A DNA stretch of 64,000 bases from Pseudomarimonas arenosa (GCF_014841215.1 NZ_JACYTR010000003.1:1-64000); one strand, 5' to 3'. Positions 53,981 to 63,451 are shown, counted from the stretch's first letter. The notes: a model not told the origin generated them from the letters alone. Made by a program: numbers and translations.

Positions 53981-54384
53981 TGTTATTCATTCCTCACGCG
54001 CTCATACCGCGAGGAACGCCGGGCGTCCGCACCCTGTTCGGGGAATCGTCGGCGCCACGCGCCTGACGATCCTGCAGAAACTCCAGCGCTACCAAACCGC
54101 CTGCGTACCGCCGCGGGAGCGCTTTGTTCAATATCATCTGGTTGCAACAGAACGAGTTCCGCGCCACCGCCATGCCGAAGTACCGACATCGGTCTTCGTG
54201 CGATCACATCTGACTGATTCCTTACATCAGCGTTTACACTTCGCGGTTGATCCGCGTCGCCAATATTCGGGTCGGTCTACGCTGTTGGCGCTAAACGCTT
54301 GAGCCAACAGCAGAATAGGGACGTAATTTCGCGCAGCGAGTGTAGCAAGCGAAGCTGCACCGCAGCAATGACGAGGAGCAGGGC
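53981..54384. promoter_or_regulatory. Long shared leader region of rne and rluC
   Basis: 404 bases between divergent rne and rluC. In E. coli the rne transcript has a 361-base leader that RNase E itself cuts for autoregulation; a similar long leader here is expected. A perfect hairpin GCTGTTGGC (54281-54289) / GCCAACAGC (54303-54311) with a 13-base loop lies in the rluC-proximal part. No promoter pair is clear enough to call. Confidence 0.55.
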
Positions 54385-55320
54385 ATGAGTGCGGGTTCGG
54401 GGGTCAAGTTGGTCAAGGTGGACCCCGATAGGGCCGGGCAGCGGCTCGATAACTTTCTCCTGGGGCAGTTAAAAGGTGCGCCCAGGTCATTGATTTATCG
54501 AATACTTCGCACGGGTCAGGTGCGAGTAAACGGCAAGCGGGCCAAGCCAGATACGCGCCTGGAGGGGGGCGAAGAGGTGCGCATCCCGCCGGTGCGTCTG
54601 GCTGAGCCGGGCGATCCCGGCAAGCCGGCGCCGGCCCTGTTGCAGCGCATCGAGAAAGCCATCCTGCACGAGGATCGCGACTTGCTGGTGCTGGACAAAC
54701 CCTCCGGCATTGCCAGCCACGGGGGCAGCGGGATCAGTTTCGGTGCCATCGAGCTGATGCGTCAGTTGCGCCCTGATCAATCGCTGGAGCTGGTGCACCG
54801 TCTGGATCGCGACACCAGCGGCATCCTTTTATTAGCGAAGAAGCGCTCGGCGTTGTCCGAATTGCAGCGAATGATGCGTGAGGGTGGCATTGAGAAGCGC
54901 TATCTGGCTCTGCTCTCAGGCCAGGTGCGCAAGCCGAAGTTCAGTGTCGATGCGCCGCTGGAGAAATCGGTGCTGCAGGGCGGCGAGCGGATGGTGCGGG
55001 TTGACGCGGCCGGCAAGGAGTCGCTGAGCCATTTCAGTCTGATCGACCGCTACGGCGACTTCAGCTATGTCGAAGTGAAAATCGACACCGGCCGCACCCA
55101 CCAGATCCGCGTGCATTCCGCCTATGCCGGGTTTCCGGTGGCCGGCGACGACAAGTATGGCGACAAGGAGGCCAATCAAAAGGCCAAGAAGGTCGGGCTG
55201 AAACGGCTGTTTCTGCACGCGGCCACCCTGAGCTTCGCCCTGGGCGACGGCGAACGCCCTTATGTGCTCAACGCACCCTTGCCAGATGAACTCAAAGCGG
55301 TGTTGGATCGGCTGGTGTAG
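54385..55320 (+). CDS. rluC: 23S rRNA pseudouridine synthase RluC
   Basis: A 311-residue pseudouridine synthase of the RluA family that modifies 23S rRNA. An N-terminal S4 RNA-binding domain (about 20-75, RAGQRLDNFLLGQLKGAPRS, LIYRILRTGQVRVNGKRA) is followed by the catalytic domain with the Asp motif ELVHRLDRDTSGILLLAK and IDTGRTHQIRVHSAYAG. The neighbouring rne gene is the usual partner in gammaproteobacteria. The start ATG at 54385 follows GAGGAGC. Confidence 0.95.
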   Translation: MSAGSGVKLVKVDPDRAGQRLDNFLLGQLKGAPRSLIYRILRTGQVRVNGKRAKPDTRLEGGEEVRIPPVRLAEPGDPGKPAPALLQRIEKAILHEDRDLLVLDKPSGIASHGGSGISFGAIELMRQLRPDQSLELVHRLDRDTSGILLLAKKRSALSELQRMMREGGIEKRYLALLSGQVRKPKFSVDAPLEKSVLQGGERMVRVDAAGKESLSHFSLIDRYGDFSYVEVKIDTGRTHQIRVHSAYAGFPVAGDDKYGDKEANQKAKKVGLKRLFLHAATLSFALGDGERPYVLNAPLPDELKAVLDRLV

Positions 55321-55398
55321 CAGCCTGCAAGGCTTGTTGCCCGCGGTTCATGGGTGCGGCTTGGGCCGGCGGGCCATAGGCCCACCGTGCGAATGCAC

Positions 55399-55749
55399 CT
55401 ATTTGGCTGCGTCGGCGAACAGCGCTTCGGCCTTGGCGGCGCAGATCAAGTCGTTGTCGGTCACGCCATCGGCATCATGGGTCGAGAAGCGAACCACGCA
55501 GCGGTTGTAGTGCACGCCGAGATCGGGGTGGTGATCTTCGCCGTGCGCTACATAGGCCAGCGCATTGACGAAGGCCATGGTGTGGTAGTAATCGGGGAAA
55601 CTGTAGGTTTTGCAGATCGCCTTGCCATTGTCAATGACAAGCCAATCGGGAAACGAACGCATGGCAGTTTCCAGAGCATCGGCCGCCAGCTGATGCTCGG
55701 CGCCTTTCAGCGGTTGGCAGTGGCGGGATTGATAGTTGGCTAGGGTCAT
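55399..55749 (-). CDS. phhB: Pterin-4a-carbinolamine dehydratase
   Basis: A 116-residue enzyme that dehydrates 4a-hydroxytetrahydrobiopterin after phenylalanine hydroxylation. The active-site signature is HGEDHHPDLGVHYNRCVVRF, with the conserved HH and HP pattern, and the C-terminal helix AAKAEALFADA. No phenylalanine hydroxylase gene lies in the window. It is convergent with rluC (78-base gap) and divergent from nfuA. Confidence 0.93.
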   Translation of the reverse strand: MTLANYQSRHCQPLKGAEHQLAADALETAMRSFPDWLVIDNGKAICKTYSFPDYYHTMAFVNALAYVAHGEDHHPDLGVHYNRCVVRFSTHDADGVTDNDLICAAKAEALFADAAK

Positions 55750-55851
55750 GGTCGGCAGGAATTATGAACAGATGCCAGTATAGCAACGCCGGTCTAACGA
55801 CCCCGGTCTTACACTACGGCATCAAACAGTCACTCCATCTGAAGAACGCAC

Positions 55852-56442
55852 ATGATTCAAATCAGCGAGTCCGCCCAGACCTACTTTCGTCAGCTGCTCG
55901 ATCAGCAGGATGAGAATTTCGTCGGTATTCGATTGACTGCCTTGCGGGCCGGCACCCCTGGCGCCGATGCTCGTCTGGAGTTCTGTGAGTCTGCCGACTT
56001 GCAGGGCGATGAGTGGGCGGTGGACTGCGAGGGCTTCACCTTGTTTGTCGATAGCGCAAGCGTCCCTTTCTTTGATCAGGCTGAGATCGATTTCGAGAAG
56101 TCCGCCGGCGGTGGGCAGGTCAATGTCAAGGCGCCGAAGATCAAGGGAGTCGCGCCCGGCGAAGGCAGCTCATTGGTGGAGCGGGTGCGCTTTGTGCTCG
56201 ATCAGGAGATCAATCCGCAGTTGGCCAGTCATGGCGGTCGCGTGGCGCTGCAGGAAGTTTCGGCCGAAGGAGTGGTGGTGCTGCGCTTCGGCGGTGGCTG
56301 CCACGGCTGCGGCATGGTCGATGTGACCTTGCGCGAGGGTATCGAGACGACGCTGAAACAGCGTGTTCCGGAAATCACTGCCGTGGTCGATGCCACCGAT
56401 CACGAAACGGGCTCCAATCCTTATTTCCAGCGTCAAGCTTGA
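55852..56442 (+). CDS. nfuA: Fe/S biogenesis protein NfuA
   Basis: A 196-residue iron-sulfur carrier. The N-terminal half is a degenerate A-type domain ([37 protein letters not shown]). The C-terminal NifU-like domain carries the cluster-binding CxxC in [20 protein letters not shown]. It delivers [4Fe-4S] clusters to client enzymes. It ends with TGA that overlaps the TTG of the next gene. Confidence 0.95.
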   Translation: MIQISESAQTYFRQLLDQQDENFVGIRLTALRAGTPGADARLEFCESADLQGDEWAVDCEGFTLFVDSASVPFFDQAEIDFEKSAGGGQVNVKAPKIKGVAPGEGSSLVERVRFVLDQEINPQLASHGGRVALQEVSAEGVVVLRFGGGCHGCGMVDVTLREGIETTLKQRVPEITAVVDATDHETGSNPYFQRQA

Positions 56443-57125
56443 GCACATCATCGGAGGTGCTTTGGGCTCCGCTTTCGCTGCGCCCAGCGCCGCGTTGGCA
56501 CGAGTTGCTGAGCCACAGTCAGCTGGTATCGATCGCCGTGACGGTGCTGGTGCTGCATCTGTTGGGCGTGTTTTGGCTTTGGAGTCTGATGCGCCCTTCA
56601 ACCGGTGCAACCGACACTGAGTCGATACAGGTGCAATGGTTGGCCGCGGATCCGCGTCGCGAGTTGCCGGTCCCGCCAATGCCACGGCCGCCACTGCGAG
56701 CCGTGAGCGCGGCGCCGTCACCCGTGATCACTGCTGAACGGCGCGAACCGAGCGAGACTGCGCAGGCGCAGGATGTGGAGCCCGTCTCCCAGCCTCCTGC
56801 AAGCCGGTGGCTCACCATCGATGGAACGCCGCGTTGGGATCGCAGTGCTATCGTCGCTTCTGGCTGGACGGATCAGGATCGCATCGTGCGTGATCGACTG
56901 GTTCAGTTGCCCGGTCACAGCGATTCCGCGGCTGCGGAAAAGGTGGCGATCAGGCTGCGCCGGGCGATGACGCCCGAAGATGTGGTCGGTGCCGTGCTGC
57001 GCTTCCTGTTTGGCCGCGTGGCGAAGGACGATTGCCGAGCCATCGAGCGCCGTCTGCATATGAGCGACCCGGGAATAACCCGGGAAATCGATCTGCACAA
57101 ATTCCGCAAACAATGTGCCAGCTAA
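56439..57125 (+). CDS. Unrecognised single-pass membrane protein coupled to nfuA
   Basis: A 228-residue protein with a hydrophobic anchor at about 28-50 ([19 protein letters not shown]), a Pro-rich linker of about 70 residues, and a C-terminal domain with [14 protein letters not shown] and [16 protein letters not shown] recognise no family. Start is uncertain: TTG at 56439 overlaps the nfuA stop (TTGA), while GTG at 56457 follows GGAG with no gap. It ends just before a strong terminator hairpin. Confidence 0.65.
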   Translation: MSTSSEVLWAPLSLRPAPRWHELLSHSQLVSIAVTVLVLHLLGVFWLWSLMRPSTGATDTESIQVQWLAADPRRELPVPPMPRPPLRAVSAAPSPVITAERREPSETAQAQDVEPVSQPPASRWLTIDGTPRWDRSAIVASGWTDQDRIVRDRLVQLPGHSDSAAAEKVAIRLRRAMTPEDVVGAVLRFLFGRVAKDDCRAIERRLHMSDPGITREIDLHKFRKQCAS

Positions 57126-57162
57126 GTTCGGCCGGGCTAGGGCTGGTTGCTGGCCGGACACA

Positions 57163-57192
57163 CAAGAAAGCCGCCAGAAGGCGGCTTTCTTG
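57163..57192. terminator. Bidirectional terminator
   Basis: CAAGAAAGCCGCC (57163-57175), loop AGAA, GGCGGCTTTCTTG (57180-57192): a perfect 13-base-pair stem. Its A/T-rich ends supply a T-stretch in both directions. It separates convergent nfuA-linked and ABC permease genes. Confidence 0.85.
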
Positions 57193-57211
57193 TCACGGTT
57201 AGACGCAAAGA

Positions 57212-58177
57212 TCAGCTGTCGTCGCGGTTGCGGCGGATGCGGGTGGCCAGGACCAGCATGGCGATGCCGGCAGCCGCGCCAATCCACAGTTCCGCGCTGC
57301 TGAGTATGTTGAGGACGGTGGAGATGTTGAACAACTCCGAGACCTCCTGCGGCGAGTTGGCATTCTCCAACTGTTCGCCCAGGTTGATGCCCAGCCAGTT
57401 GGCGGGGAACACGCTGGCCAGCATGCGACCCACCACATGCTTCCAGAACCAGGCATCTGGCATCTGAATGCTCTTCATCAGGTCAAACCAGCTGACCATG
57501 ATGCCCATGCCAACCGGGACAGCCACTGCCCAGAGGAACGGTTTGCTGCGTGCCCAAGCCGAGCACAGCATCAGCCAGCCAACGGTCGGCAGTGCCCACA
57601 GCATCGAAATCGGCAAGGTGAGCGCGGCGAGAAACAACATCTTGAACGGGTGGCTCTCGAGGAAGAACAGGCCGAACACGTTTTGTCCGTGGAATGCCAA
57701 AGCGATGGCCATGATGAACAGCATGCCCAGTGCGGTGGCCATGCCGGCCAACATGCCGATTCCCGGGGCGATCAGCAACGCGCTGATGACCTTGCTGATC
57801 ACCGTGTCGCGGTCGGAGAGTGGCAATGATTTCCAGAACAGCACGCTGCGATCGCGGCGGTCATCGTAAAGGGCGCCCAAGGAGTAGAAGAACACCACGA
57901 TGGCGGTGACAAAGGTCAGCAGACCCACCACGATCAGCATTGTCGCGTCGATGCCCGCGACCATCGCGCTCTTGGCTTCGGGTGGGGCTGCCTTCAGCAA
58001 ACTGTCGAGCTTGATCAGGCCGACTTGAACGTTGGCACGGCCAGCCGCCGCCTGGGCTGCGATCAGGCCGAGCACGTTGATGACCAGGAACACGGCACCC
58101 GCGATTACCGGTGCCCAAAAGAATCCGCCCTTGTTCTCCCAGAACTCGCGGCGTATCAACCATTGCAGGGTCTTCAT
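57212..58177 (-). CDS. ABC-2 type transporter permease
   Basis: A 321-residue membrane protein with about six to seven hydrophobic segments, opening MKTLQWLIRREFWENKGGFF, a typical ABC-2 permease start. A large loop lies between the first and second membrane segments. It overlaps the ATPase gene by four bases and forms with it an exporter. Such YtrB-type systems in GntR operons are often linked to cell-wall or antibiotic stress; the substrate is unknown. Confidence 0.87.
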   Translation of the reverse strand: MKTLQWLIRREFWENKGGFFWAPVIAGAVFLVINVLGLIAAQAAAGRANVQVGLIKLDSLLKAAPPEAKSAMVAGIDATMLIVVGLLTFVTAIVVFFYSLGALYDDRRDRSVLFWKSLPLSDRDTVISKVISALLIAPGIGMLAGMATALGMLFIMAIALAFHGQNVFGLFFLESHPFKMLFLAALTLPISMLWALPTVGWLMLCSAWARSKPFLWAVAVPVGMGIMVSWFDLMKSIQMPDAWFWKHVVGRMLASVFPANWLGINLGEQLENANSPQEVSELFNISTVLNILSSAELWIGAAAGIAMLVLATRIRRNRDDS

Positions 58178-59031
58178 GCGTACGCTCCCTTCATCGTCGC
58201 CACAAACAGGTCTGACACGCTAGGCGTGCGCACCTCGCCGAGTTCCTTCAGCGTCTTGCGGTCGACTCCTTGGAACAGGAAGATCGACTTACCAAACACC
58301 TGTCGCTCATCGAGTGGTTTCAGGTTGCGTGCGGCATCCGCATGCTGCGAGTCGACCATGACTTCGCAGAATTCATCGGCCATGGCGTCCATGGTGGTGT
58401 CGAGTACGACCTTGCCGTCCTGGATGAACAAAAGATCGGTCAGGATGTGCTCGATTTCCTCCACCTGGTGGGTGGTGATGAGGATGGTCTTTTCCTCGTC
58501 GAAGTAGTCGTTCAGTAGGTTCTGGTAGAACTGCTTGCGGTACAGAATGTCGAGACCGAGGGTCGGTTCGTCCAACACCAGCAGTTTGGCGTCGATCGCC
58601 ATGACCAGGGCCAGGTGCAATTGCACGATCATGCCCTTGGACATCTGCTTGACCTTCATCTCGGGCTTGAGCTTGGTGTGCGAGAGCAGTTCCTCGCACT
58701 TGGCCCGGCTGAAACGCGGATGCACGCCTTCGACGAAGTCGACCGCTTCGCGCACGCGGATCCAGCGCGGTAGCACAGCCACGTCAGCGATGAAGCAGAC
58801 CTGCTTCATCAACTCATCGCGCTGGGTGTGCGGGTCGAGGCCCAACACCTTGAGATGTCCTTCAAACGGCGACAAGCCGAGAATGGCTTTCAGCGCCGTG
58901 GTCTTGCCGGCGCCGTTCGGGCCAATAAGCCCGACGATGCGCCCTGCATCAATGCGGAAGTTGGCGTGGTCCAGTGCCGGCTTTCCGTTGTAGGAGCGGG
59001 TCAGTCCTTGAGCATCGATCACCGCCGTCAT
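58174..59031 (-). CDS. ABC transporter ATP-binding protein
   Basis: A 285-residue ABC ATPase. Walker A is GLIGPNGAGKTTALKAI, the Q-loop region follows, the signature is degenerate (MSKGMIVQLHLA in place of LSGGQ), Walker B is LLVLDEPTLGLD and the switch His is ILITTHQVEEIE. The MSKGM-type signature is usual in the YtrB/EcsA-like group. It overlaps the permease and the GntR gene by four bases each. Confidence 0.93.
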   Translation of the reverse strand: MTAVIDAQGLTRSYNGKPALDHANFRIDAGRIVGLIGPNGAGKTTALKAILGLSPFEGHLKVLGLDPHTQRDELMKQVCFIADVAVLPRWIRVREAVDFVEGVHPRFSRAKCEELLSHTKLKPEMKVKQMSKGMIVQLHLALVMAIDAKLLVLDEPTLGLDILYRKQFYQNLLNDYFDEEKTILITTHQVEEIEHILTDLLFIQDGKVVLDTTMDAMADEFCEVMVDSQHADAARNLKPLDERQVFGKSIFLFQGVDRKTLKELGEVRTPSVSDLFVATMKGAYA

Positions 59032-59405
59032 TGCTTCAGCTCCTTGTTACCAGGTTGATTTGCGTACAGGAGTTCTTCGATCTGAAGGCCCAGACGCTCG
59101 ATGCGCTTCAGCACCGCGGGCCATTCCTCACGAAGAAAATGCTCGCGCTCACTCTTGAGTAGCTTGTGCGTTGCTCCATCCGTCACGTACATGCCAAGTC
59201 CCCTACGTTTTTCCACCAGATCCTCGTCGGCCAGTTCCTGATAGGCCCGAGAGACGGTGATTGGATTGAGTTGAAAATCGGCCGCGACCTGCCGCACCGA
59301 TGGCAGGGCATCCCCAGGCTTGAGTACGCCGTCCAGCATCATCGCAATTACGCGTTCCTTGAGCTGGAGGTAGATCGGCGTGGTGTCGCTCCATTGCACA
59401 CTCAT
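59028..59405 (-). CDS. YtrA-subfamily GntR regulator
   Basis: A 125-residue GntR regulator of the short YtrA group. The winged helix holds PIYLQLKERVIAMMLDGVLK, GDALPSVRQVAADFQLNPIT and VSRAYQELADEDLVEKRRGL; the C-terminal dimer helices follow. It overlaps the ATPase gene, and ends the coupled run that begins with a small exported protein. It probably represses its own operon through the dyad at 59809-59832. Confidence 0.93.
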   Translation of the reverse strand: MSVQWSDTTPIYLQLKERVIAMMLDGVLKPGDALPSVRQVAADFQLNPITVSRAYQELADEDLVEKRRGLGMYVTDGATHKLLKSEREHFLREEWPAVLKRIERLGLQIEELLYANQPGNKELKQ

Positions 59406-59407
59406 AC

Positions 59408-59776
59408 TCAGGATCCCTGGGTGCGGGCCGGGCGGGCGGCAAAGCTGAAGAACGGGATGCGCTGGCGCAAACCGGAACGACTGCGCGCACTTCGCGGAGG
59501 TTCGGGCGCGGCGGCCGTGTCATCGGCGGTTTCGCGCATTGCGGTTGGCTGATCGGCCAGTGCTTCATCAATGGCGGCAGCGGCCACCTTGGCGGCCAGA
59601 GCGATGACCAACTGCTCGGCCTCTGGCGTCATGCCGGTGAGGGTGCGGGCGTTGGTCGGGGCCAAGGACGCTGTGGCTTCGGGTGCGGCCTGGAAGTGAC
59701 CGGCGGCCATCAAGGCGAATACAACCGCCAAAGACAGGGTCGCAGCTTGCAGGGAATTCTTCAGTCGGTACCACAT
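59408..59776 (-). CDS. Small membrane-anchored/exported protein heading ABC operon
   Basis: A 122-residue protein. The N-terminus MWYRLKNSLQAATLSLAVVF is a signal or anchor sequence (about residues 10-30); the rest is Ala/Glu/Arg-rich and lacks a known domain. GGGAGGAA just before the ATG at 59776 is a strong ribosome site; the longer frame to 59845 crosses the promoter and is rejected. It is first in the operon with the GntR regulator two bases downstream. Function is unknown. Confidence 0.75.
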   Translation of the reverse strand: MWYRLKNSLQAATLSLAVVFALMAAGHFQAAPEATASLAPTNARTLTGMTPEAEQLVIALAAKVAAAAIDEALADQPTAMRETADDTAAAPEPPRSARSRSGLRQRIPFFSFAARPARTQGS

Positions 59777-59808
59777 AGTTCCTCCCACTCGGGGTGAGGT
59801 AAGGCGTC

Positions 59809-59849
59809 GGTGTTGTAGGTAACTATAACACCATTTCGGTGGCAAGCAA
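59809..59849 (-). promoter_or_regulatory. Promoter and GntR-type operator of the ABC operon
   Basis: Reading the minus strand: -35 TTGCTT (59849-59844), 16-base spacer, -10 TATAGT (59827-59822). A 24-base dyad with GGTGTT...AACACC ends spans 59809-59832, with 10 of 12 positions symmetric, centred between 59820 and 59821. The dyad overlaps the -10 and likely start point, an ideal site for autorepression by the YtrA-type GntR protein. The leader to the first ATG is about 35-40 bases. Confidence 0.75.
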
Positions 59850-59962
59850 CAGGCGAGTGTGGATGGTTGCTCTGTGTTCAGGGTTCACCGATGTTTGATG
59901 ACCATCCGGAGTACGCTTGCGCTCGCAGCCAGATAGGTGTTCCACCCGTCAAGGAGGGTTCT

Positions 59963-60514
59963 ATGCGTTGGATTGGCGCTTTTTTTCTAGTAATGCTAAG
60001 TGCCGCGGCGACTGCCGCCTGTCCGGCGCTGCTTGATCACGAATACCGGCCGTTGGCCGGCAAACAGCCGATAAACCTGTGCCAGGCCTATGTCGGCAAG
60101 GTGCTGTTGGTGGTGAATACCGCCAGTAAGTGCGGTTACACGCCGCAGTACGAAGGGCTGGAAGCACTGCACGATCGTTTGCAGAGCAAGGGCTTTGCCG
60201 TGCTCGGCTTTCCTTCCAATGATTTCATGGGTCAGGAGCCTGGGTCGGAAGAGGACATCAAGGAGTTCTGCACCTTGACCTATGGGGTGAAGTTTCCGAT
60301 GTTCGAAAAGGTCAGCGTTCGTGGTCGCGATGCCACCCCGATCTACCAGCAGCTAACCGAAGCCACCGGTGATGCGCCGGGCTGGAACTTCCACAAGTAT
60401 TTGATCGATCGCCATGGCAAGGTGGTGGCCAGTTTTGGCAGTCGCACCACGCCGGAAGACGAAAAGTTGGTTGCCGAGATCGAGCGGCTGATCGCCGAAC
60501 CGGCCGCCGAATGA
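59963..60514 (+). CDS. Exported glutathione peroxidase
   Basis: A 183-residue thioredoxin-fold peroxidase. Residues 1-19 (MRWIGAFFLVMLSAAATAAC) are a signal peptide, possibly with Cys20 as a lipid site (TAAC). The active site is NTASKCGYTPQYEGLEAL with peroxidatic Cys, then FPSNDFMGQEPGS and the Trp/Asn segment WNFHKYLID. It should reduce hydroperoxides in the periplasm. The ATG at 59963 follows AAGGAGGG; the upstream in-frame extension is rejected. Confidence 0.92.
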   Translation: MRWIGAFFLVMLSAAATAACPALLDHEYRPLAGKQPINLCQAYVGKVLLVVNTASKCGYTPQYEGLEALHDRLQSKGFAVLGFPSNDFMGQEPGSEEDIKEFCTLTYGVKFPMFEKVSVRGRDATPIYQQLTEATGDAPGWNFHKYLIDRHGKVVASFGSRTTPEDEKLVAEIERLIAEPAAE

Positions 60515-60560
60515 TGCTCCGGCGGGCCGCCGCCGCGCGGCCCCCGGGTGCCGCGGCAGT

Positions 60561-61073
60561 TCAAAGACGCTGTTTGATCTTGCTTATCATCCAGCCGACC
60601 ACCGGGATGTGCTGAAACAGGCCATCGGCGGCGTTCCAGTAATCCTGGTGATAGACCACGTGTCCATCTGCATTGAAGCGCAGATGGCTGGCGCCAATGG
60701 TCCAGGTGTCGATGCCGCGGCGCAGCTTCTTGAAGCGGATCATCATCTTCCAGCGAACCCAACGTTCGCCTTCTGCGCTGGCGGCGCTGTCGAGGATTTC
60801 GACCGTGCACTGCTCCACCGCCGCCGCACTCTCGGCCAGATAGTGCGCCAGTGCCTGGCGACCGCGAACGGCCTTGAGGGTGTCGTTGAAATACACGTCC
60901 TCGGCATAGGTCTCGGGCAGCAGCCGGCCAATCCGGTCGCCGCTGAAGTCCGAAAAGAAGCGTGCAAAGCGGGCTAGGGCCTCGCGCTCGGCGTCGCTGC
61001 CAGGGGCTGGGCTCTCCGGATGCGCCGAGCGGGCGCGCTCCAGCGCGCGCAGACTTTCCAAGGGGTCACTCAT
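60561..61073 (-). CDS. SnoaL/NTF2-like protein
   Basis: A 170-residue protein with the cone-shaped NTF2/SnoaL-type fold, seen in the pattern FFSDFSGDRIGRLLPETYAE, DVYFNDTLKAVRGRQALAHY and the strands ERWVRWKMMIRFKKLRRG. No catalytic residues can be assigned. Start at 61073 (MSDPLES) is preferred because GGGAG lies seven bases upstream; ATG 61079 is also possible. Convergent with the peroxidase gene. Confidence 0.8.
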   Translation of the reverse strand: MSDPLESLRALERARSAHPESPAPGSDAEREALARFARFFSDFSGDRIGRLLPETYAEDVYFNDTLKAVRGRQALAHYLAESAAAVEQCTVEILDSAASAEGERWVRWKMMIRFKKLRRGIDTWTIGASHLRFNADGHVVYHQDYWNAADGLFQHIPVVGWMISKIKQRL

Positions 61074-61235
61074 GTCCATTCTCCCAATTTCGGTGGATCG
61101 CGATGGCGGGTTCGGGAACCTTCGCCGAATTCTGCGGTCGAGGCAGCTCGCGTTGCGTTGCTGGCATCAGCTAAGGACAATACGCGGCCTTGCCCGGTTC
61201 GAGGCCGGGCACACCCCAAATCTATGGAGTATTAG

Positions 61236-61940
61236 ATGAATTCCCTGTTTCGTCCGACCCTGCTCGCTGCCGCTGTGGCCGGCGTTCTGATCAGTTCGTC
61301 CGTATTCGCGCAACCCAAGCTGGAGTCCGAGAAGGACAAGATCAGCTACGTCATCGGCACCCAGATCGGTGGTTCCATCGTTCCGATCAAGGAAGAAGTG
61401 GATCTGGCCATCGTGATCGAAGCGATCAAGGCTTCGGTTGATGGCAAAGAGCCGGCGCTGACGCCCGAGCAGGCGATGGAGGTTCAGAAGGCCTTCGCGC
61501 AGAAGATGCAGGCCAAGCAGGCCGCGAAGATGCAGGAGATGGCGACCAAGAACAAGGCCGAGGGTGAAGCCTTCATGGCCAAGAACAAGTCGGAAGCCGG
61601 TGTGAAGAGCACTGAATCCGGCCTGCAATATCGGGTGGTGACCCAGGGCTCGGGCGCCAAGCCGGCCGCCACCGATACCGTCAAGGTGCATTATGTCGGC
61701 ACCCTGCTCGACGGCACCAAGTTCGACAGCTCGGTGGATCGCGGCCAGCCGGCGCAGTTTGCGCTGAATGCGGTGATTCCGGGTTGGACCGAAGCCCTGC
61801 AGCTGATGCCGGTGGGCTCGAAGTACACCCTGTGGATTCCGTCGGAGCTGGGATATGGCGATCGCGGAACGCCGGGTCCGATCGGTCCGAACGCGACCTT
61901 GAAGTTCGAGGTCGAGTTGCTGGAAATCGTCAAGCAGTAA
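61236..61940 (+). CDS. Exported FKBP-type peptidyl-prolyl isomerase (Mip/FkpA-like)
   Basis: A 234-residue periplasmic isomerase. A signal peptide (1-24, ending SSVFA) is followed by an N-terminal helical dimerisation domain (about 30-120, rich in KAKEAF-type helices) and a C-terminal FKBP domain (about 130-234): [40 protein letters not shown] and [24 protein letters not shown] precedes the ATG. It helps fold envelope proteins. Confidence 0.95.
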   Translation: MNSLFRPTLLAAAVAGVLISSSVFAQPKLESEKDKISYVIGTQIGGSIVPIKEEVDLAIVIEAIKASVDGKEPALTPEQAMEVQKAFAQKMQAKQAAKMQEMATKNKAEGEAFMAKNKSEAGVKSTESGLQYRVVTQGSGAKPAATDTVKVHYVGTLLDGTKFDSSVDRGQPAQFALNAVIPGWTEALQLMPVGSKYTLWIPSELGYGDRGTPGPIGPNATLKFEVELLEIVKQ

Positions 61941-61957
61941 ACATCGCTTGATGTGAG

Positions 61958-61987
61958 GACAACGGCCGGCGATTGTCGGCCGTTGTC
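61958..61987 (+). terminator. Hairpin after FKBP gene
   Basis: GACAACGGCCG (61958-61968), eight-base loop, CGGCCGTTGTC (61977-61987): a perfect 11-base-pair stem 18 bases after the stop codon. It is followed by GCTTCTGGG, with no T-run, so efficiency is uncertain. Confidence 0.55.
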
Positions 61988-62091
61988 GCTTCTGGGCCCG
62001 CGTTGGCTTCGATGTAAGCTGGGCCCGCTTGGGTGGTCCGGGACACGGGTAGTGTCTGGGTCGCCTCGGCAGACGGCCGAATGGAGCGAGT

Positions 62092-63441
62092 ATGAACATC
62101 ACCATCTTTGGCACGGGCTATGTGGGGCTGGTGACCGGTACCTGCTTGGCCGAGATGGGCAACCACGTGCTCTGCGTCGATATCGATGAGGCCAAGGTGG
62201 CCGGGCTGAAGTCCGGCGTGATTCCGATCTATGAGCCGGGTCTGGAGTCCATGGTGAAGAGCAACACCGCCGCCGGGCGCTTGGACTTCACCACCGATGC
62301 GTCCCGAGCGGTGGCGTTTGCGGATATCCAGTTCATCGCTGTCGGCACGCCGCCCGATGAGGACGGCAGCGCCGACCTGCGTCACGTGCTGAAGGTGGCT
62401 GAGACCATAGGCCAGCACATGGAGCGGACTACCATTGTGGTCGACAAGTCGACCGTTCCGGTGGGCACCGCTGATCGTGTTCGTCTGACGATTTCTGAGC
62501 AGCTCACCCAGCGCGGTGTGTCGCTGGAGTTCGATGTAGTGAGCAATCCTGAGTTCCTCAAGGAAGGCGATGCGGTGAAAGACTGCATGCGTCCCGATCG
62601 GATCATCATTGGCTCGGAAAACCAGCGCAGTATCGAACGCATGCGCACACTGTACGCGCCGTTCAATCGCAATCATGATCGTCTGGTGGTGATGGATACG
62701 CGCTCGGCCGAACTCACCAAGTACGCCGCCAACGCCATGCTGGCGACCAAGATCAGCTTCATGAATGAGATCGCCAATATCGCCGAGCGGGTGGGGGCTG
62801 ATATCGAGATGGTGCGGCACGGTATCGGCAGCGATCCGCGCATCGGCTACAGCTTCATCTATGCTGGCGTCGGTTATGGCGGCTCCTGCTTCCCCAAGGA
62901 TGTGCAGGCGCTGGAACGCACATCGCGACAGATTGGCTACGAAGCCAAGTTGCTGAGCGCCGTCGAGGAAGTGAATCGGGCGCAGAAACAGCGTCTGTTT
63001 CAGCACATTTCACGCCACTATCAGGGGCGTTTGCAGGGCAAGACCTTTGCGATCTGGGGACTGGCCTTCAAGCCCAATACCGATGATATGCGGGAAGCCC
63101 CCAGTCGGGCACTGCTGGCTTCGTTGTGGTCGGTCGGCGCCAAGGTGCGCGCCTTCGATCCGGAAGCCATGGATGAAGCACGGCAGGCGTTTGGCGAGCG
63201 TCCCGACTTGCAACTATGCGATTCCAGCGACGAAGCGGTGCTTGGCGCGGACGCACTGATTGTGATCACCGAATGGAAGCAGTTTCGAAGTCCGGACTTC
63301 GGTCGGTTGGCGGCTCATCTGAGCGACAAAGTGGTGTTCGACGGTCGCAACGTCTTTGAACCGGACGTTGTGGAGGAGGCCGGTCTGGCCTATTACGGCA
63401 TTGGCCGCGGTCGTTCGGTCAAGATCGAATCGGCTGTTTAA
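62092..63441 (+). CDS. ugd: UDP-glucose 6-dehydrogenase
   Basis: A 449-residue NAD-dependent enzyme that oxidises UDP-glucose to UDP-glucuronate for polysaccharides or lipid A modification. The N-terminal Rossmann motif is [34 protein letters not shown] follows, and the catalytic Cys lies in [16 protein letters not shown]. The C-terminal part has [20 protein letters not shown]. Family length is normal. It is followed ten bases later by slyX. Confidence 0.96.
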   Translation: MNITIFGTGYVGLVTGTCLAEMGNHVLCVDIDEAKVAGLKSGVIPIYEPGLESMVKSNTAAGRLDFTTDASRAVAFADIQFIAVGTPPDEDGSADLRHVLKVAETIGQHMERTTIVVDKSTVPVGTADRVRLTISEQLTQRGVSLEFDVVSNPEFLKEGDAVKDCMRPDRIIIGSENQRSIERMRTLYAPFNRNHDRLVVMDTRSAELTKYAANAMLATKISFMNEIANIAERVGADIEMVRHGIGSDPRIGYSFIYAGVGYGGSCFPKDVQALERTSRQIGYEAKLLSAVEEVNRAQKQRLFQHISRHYQGRLQGKTFAIWGLAFKPNTDDMREAPSRALLASLWSVGAKVRAFDPEAMDEARQAFGERPDLQLCDSSDEAVLGADALIVITEWKQFRSPDFGRLAAHLSDKVVFDGRNVFEPDVVEEAGLAYYGIGRGRSVKIESAV

Positions 63442-63451
63442 GGACATCGAA

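Noticed and set aside
52922-54217. 431-codon frame opposite rne
   Set aside because: Shadow of RNase E catalytic half; no known domain and no ribosome site.
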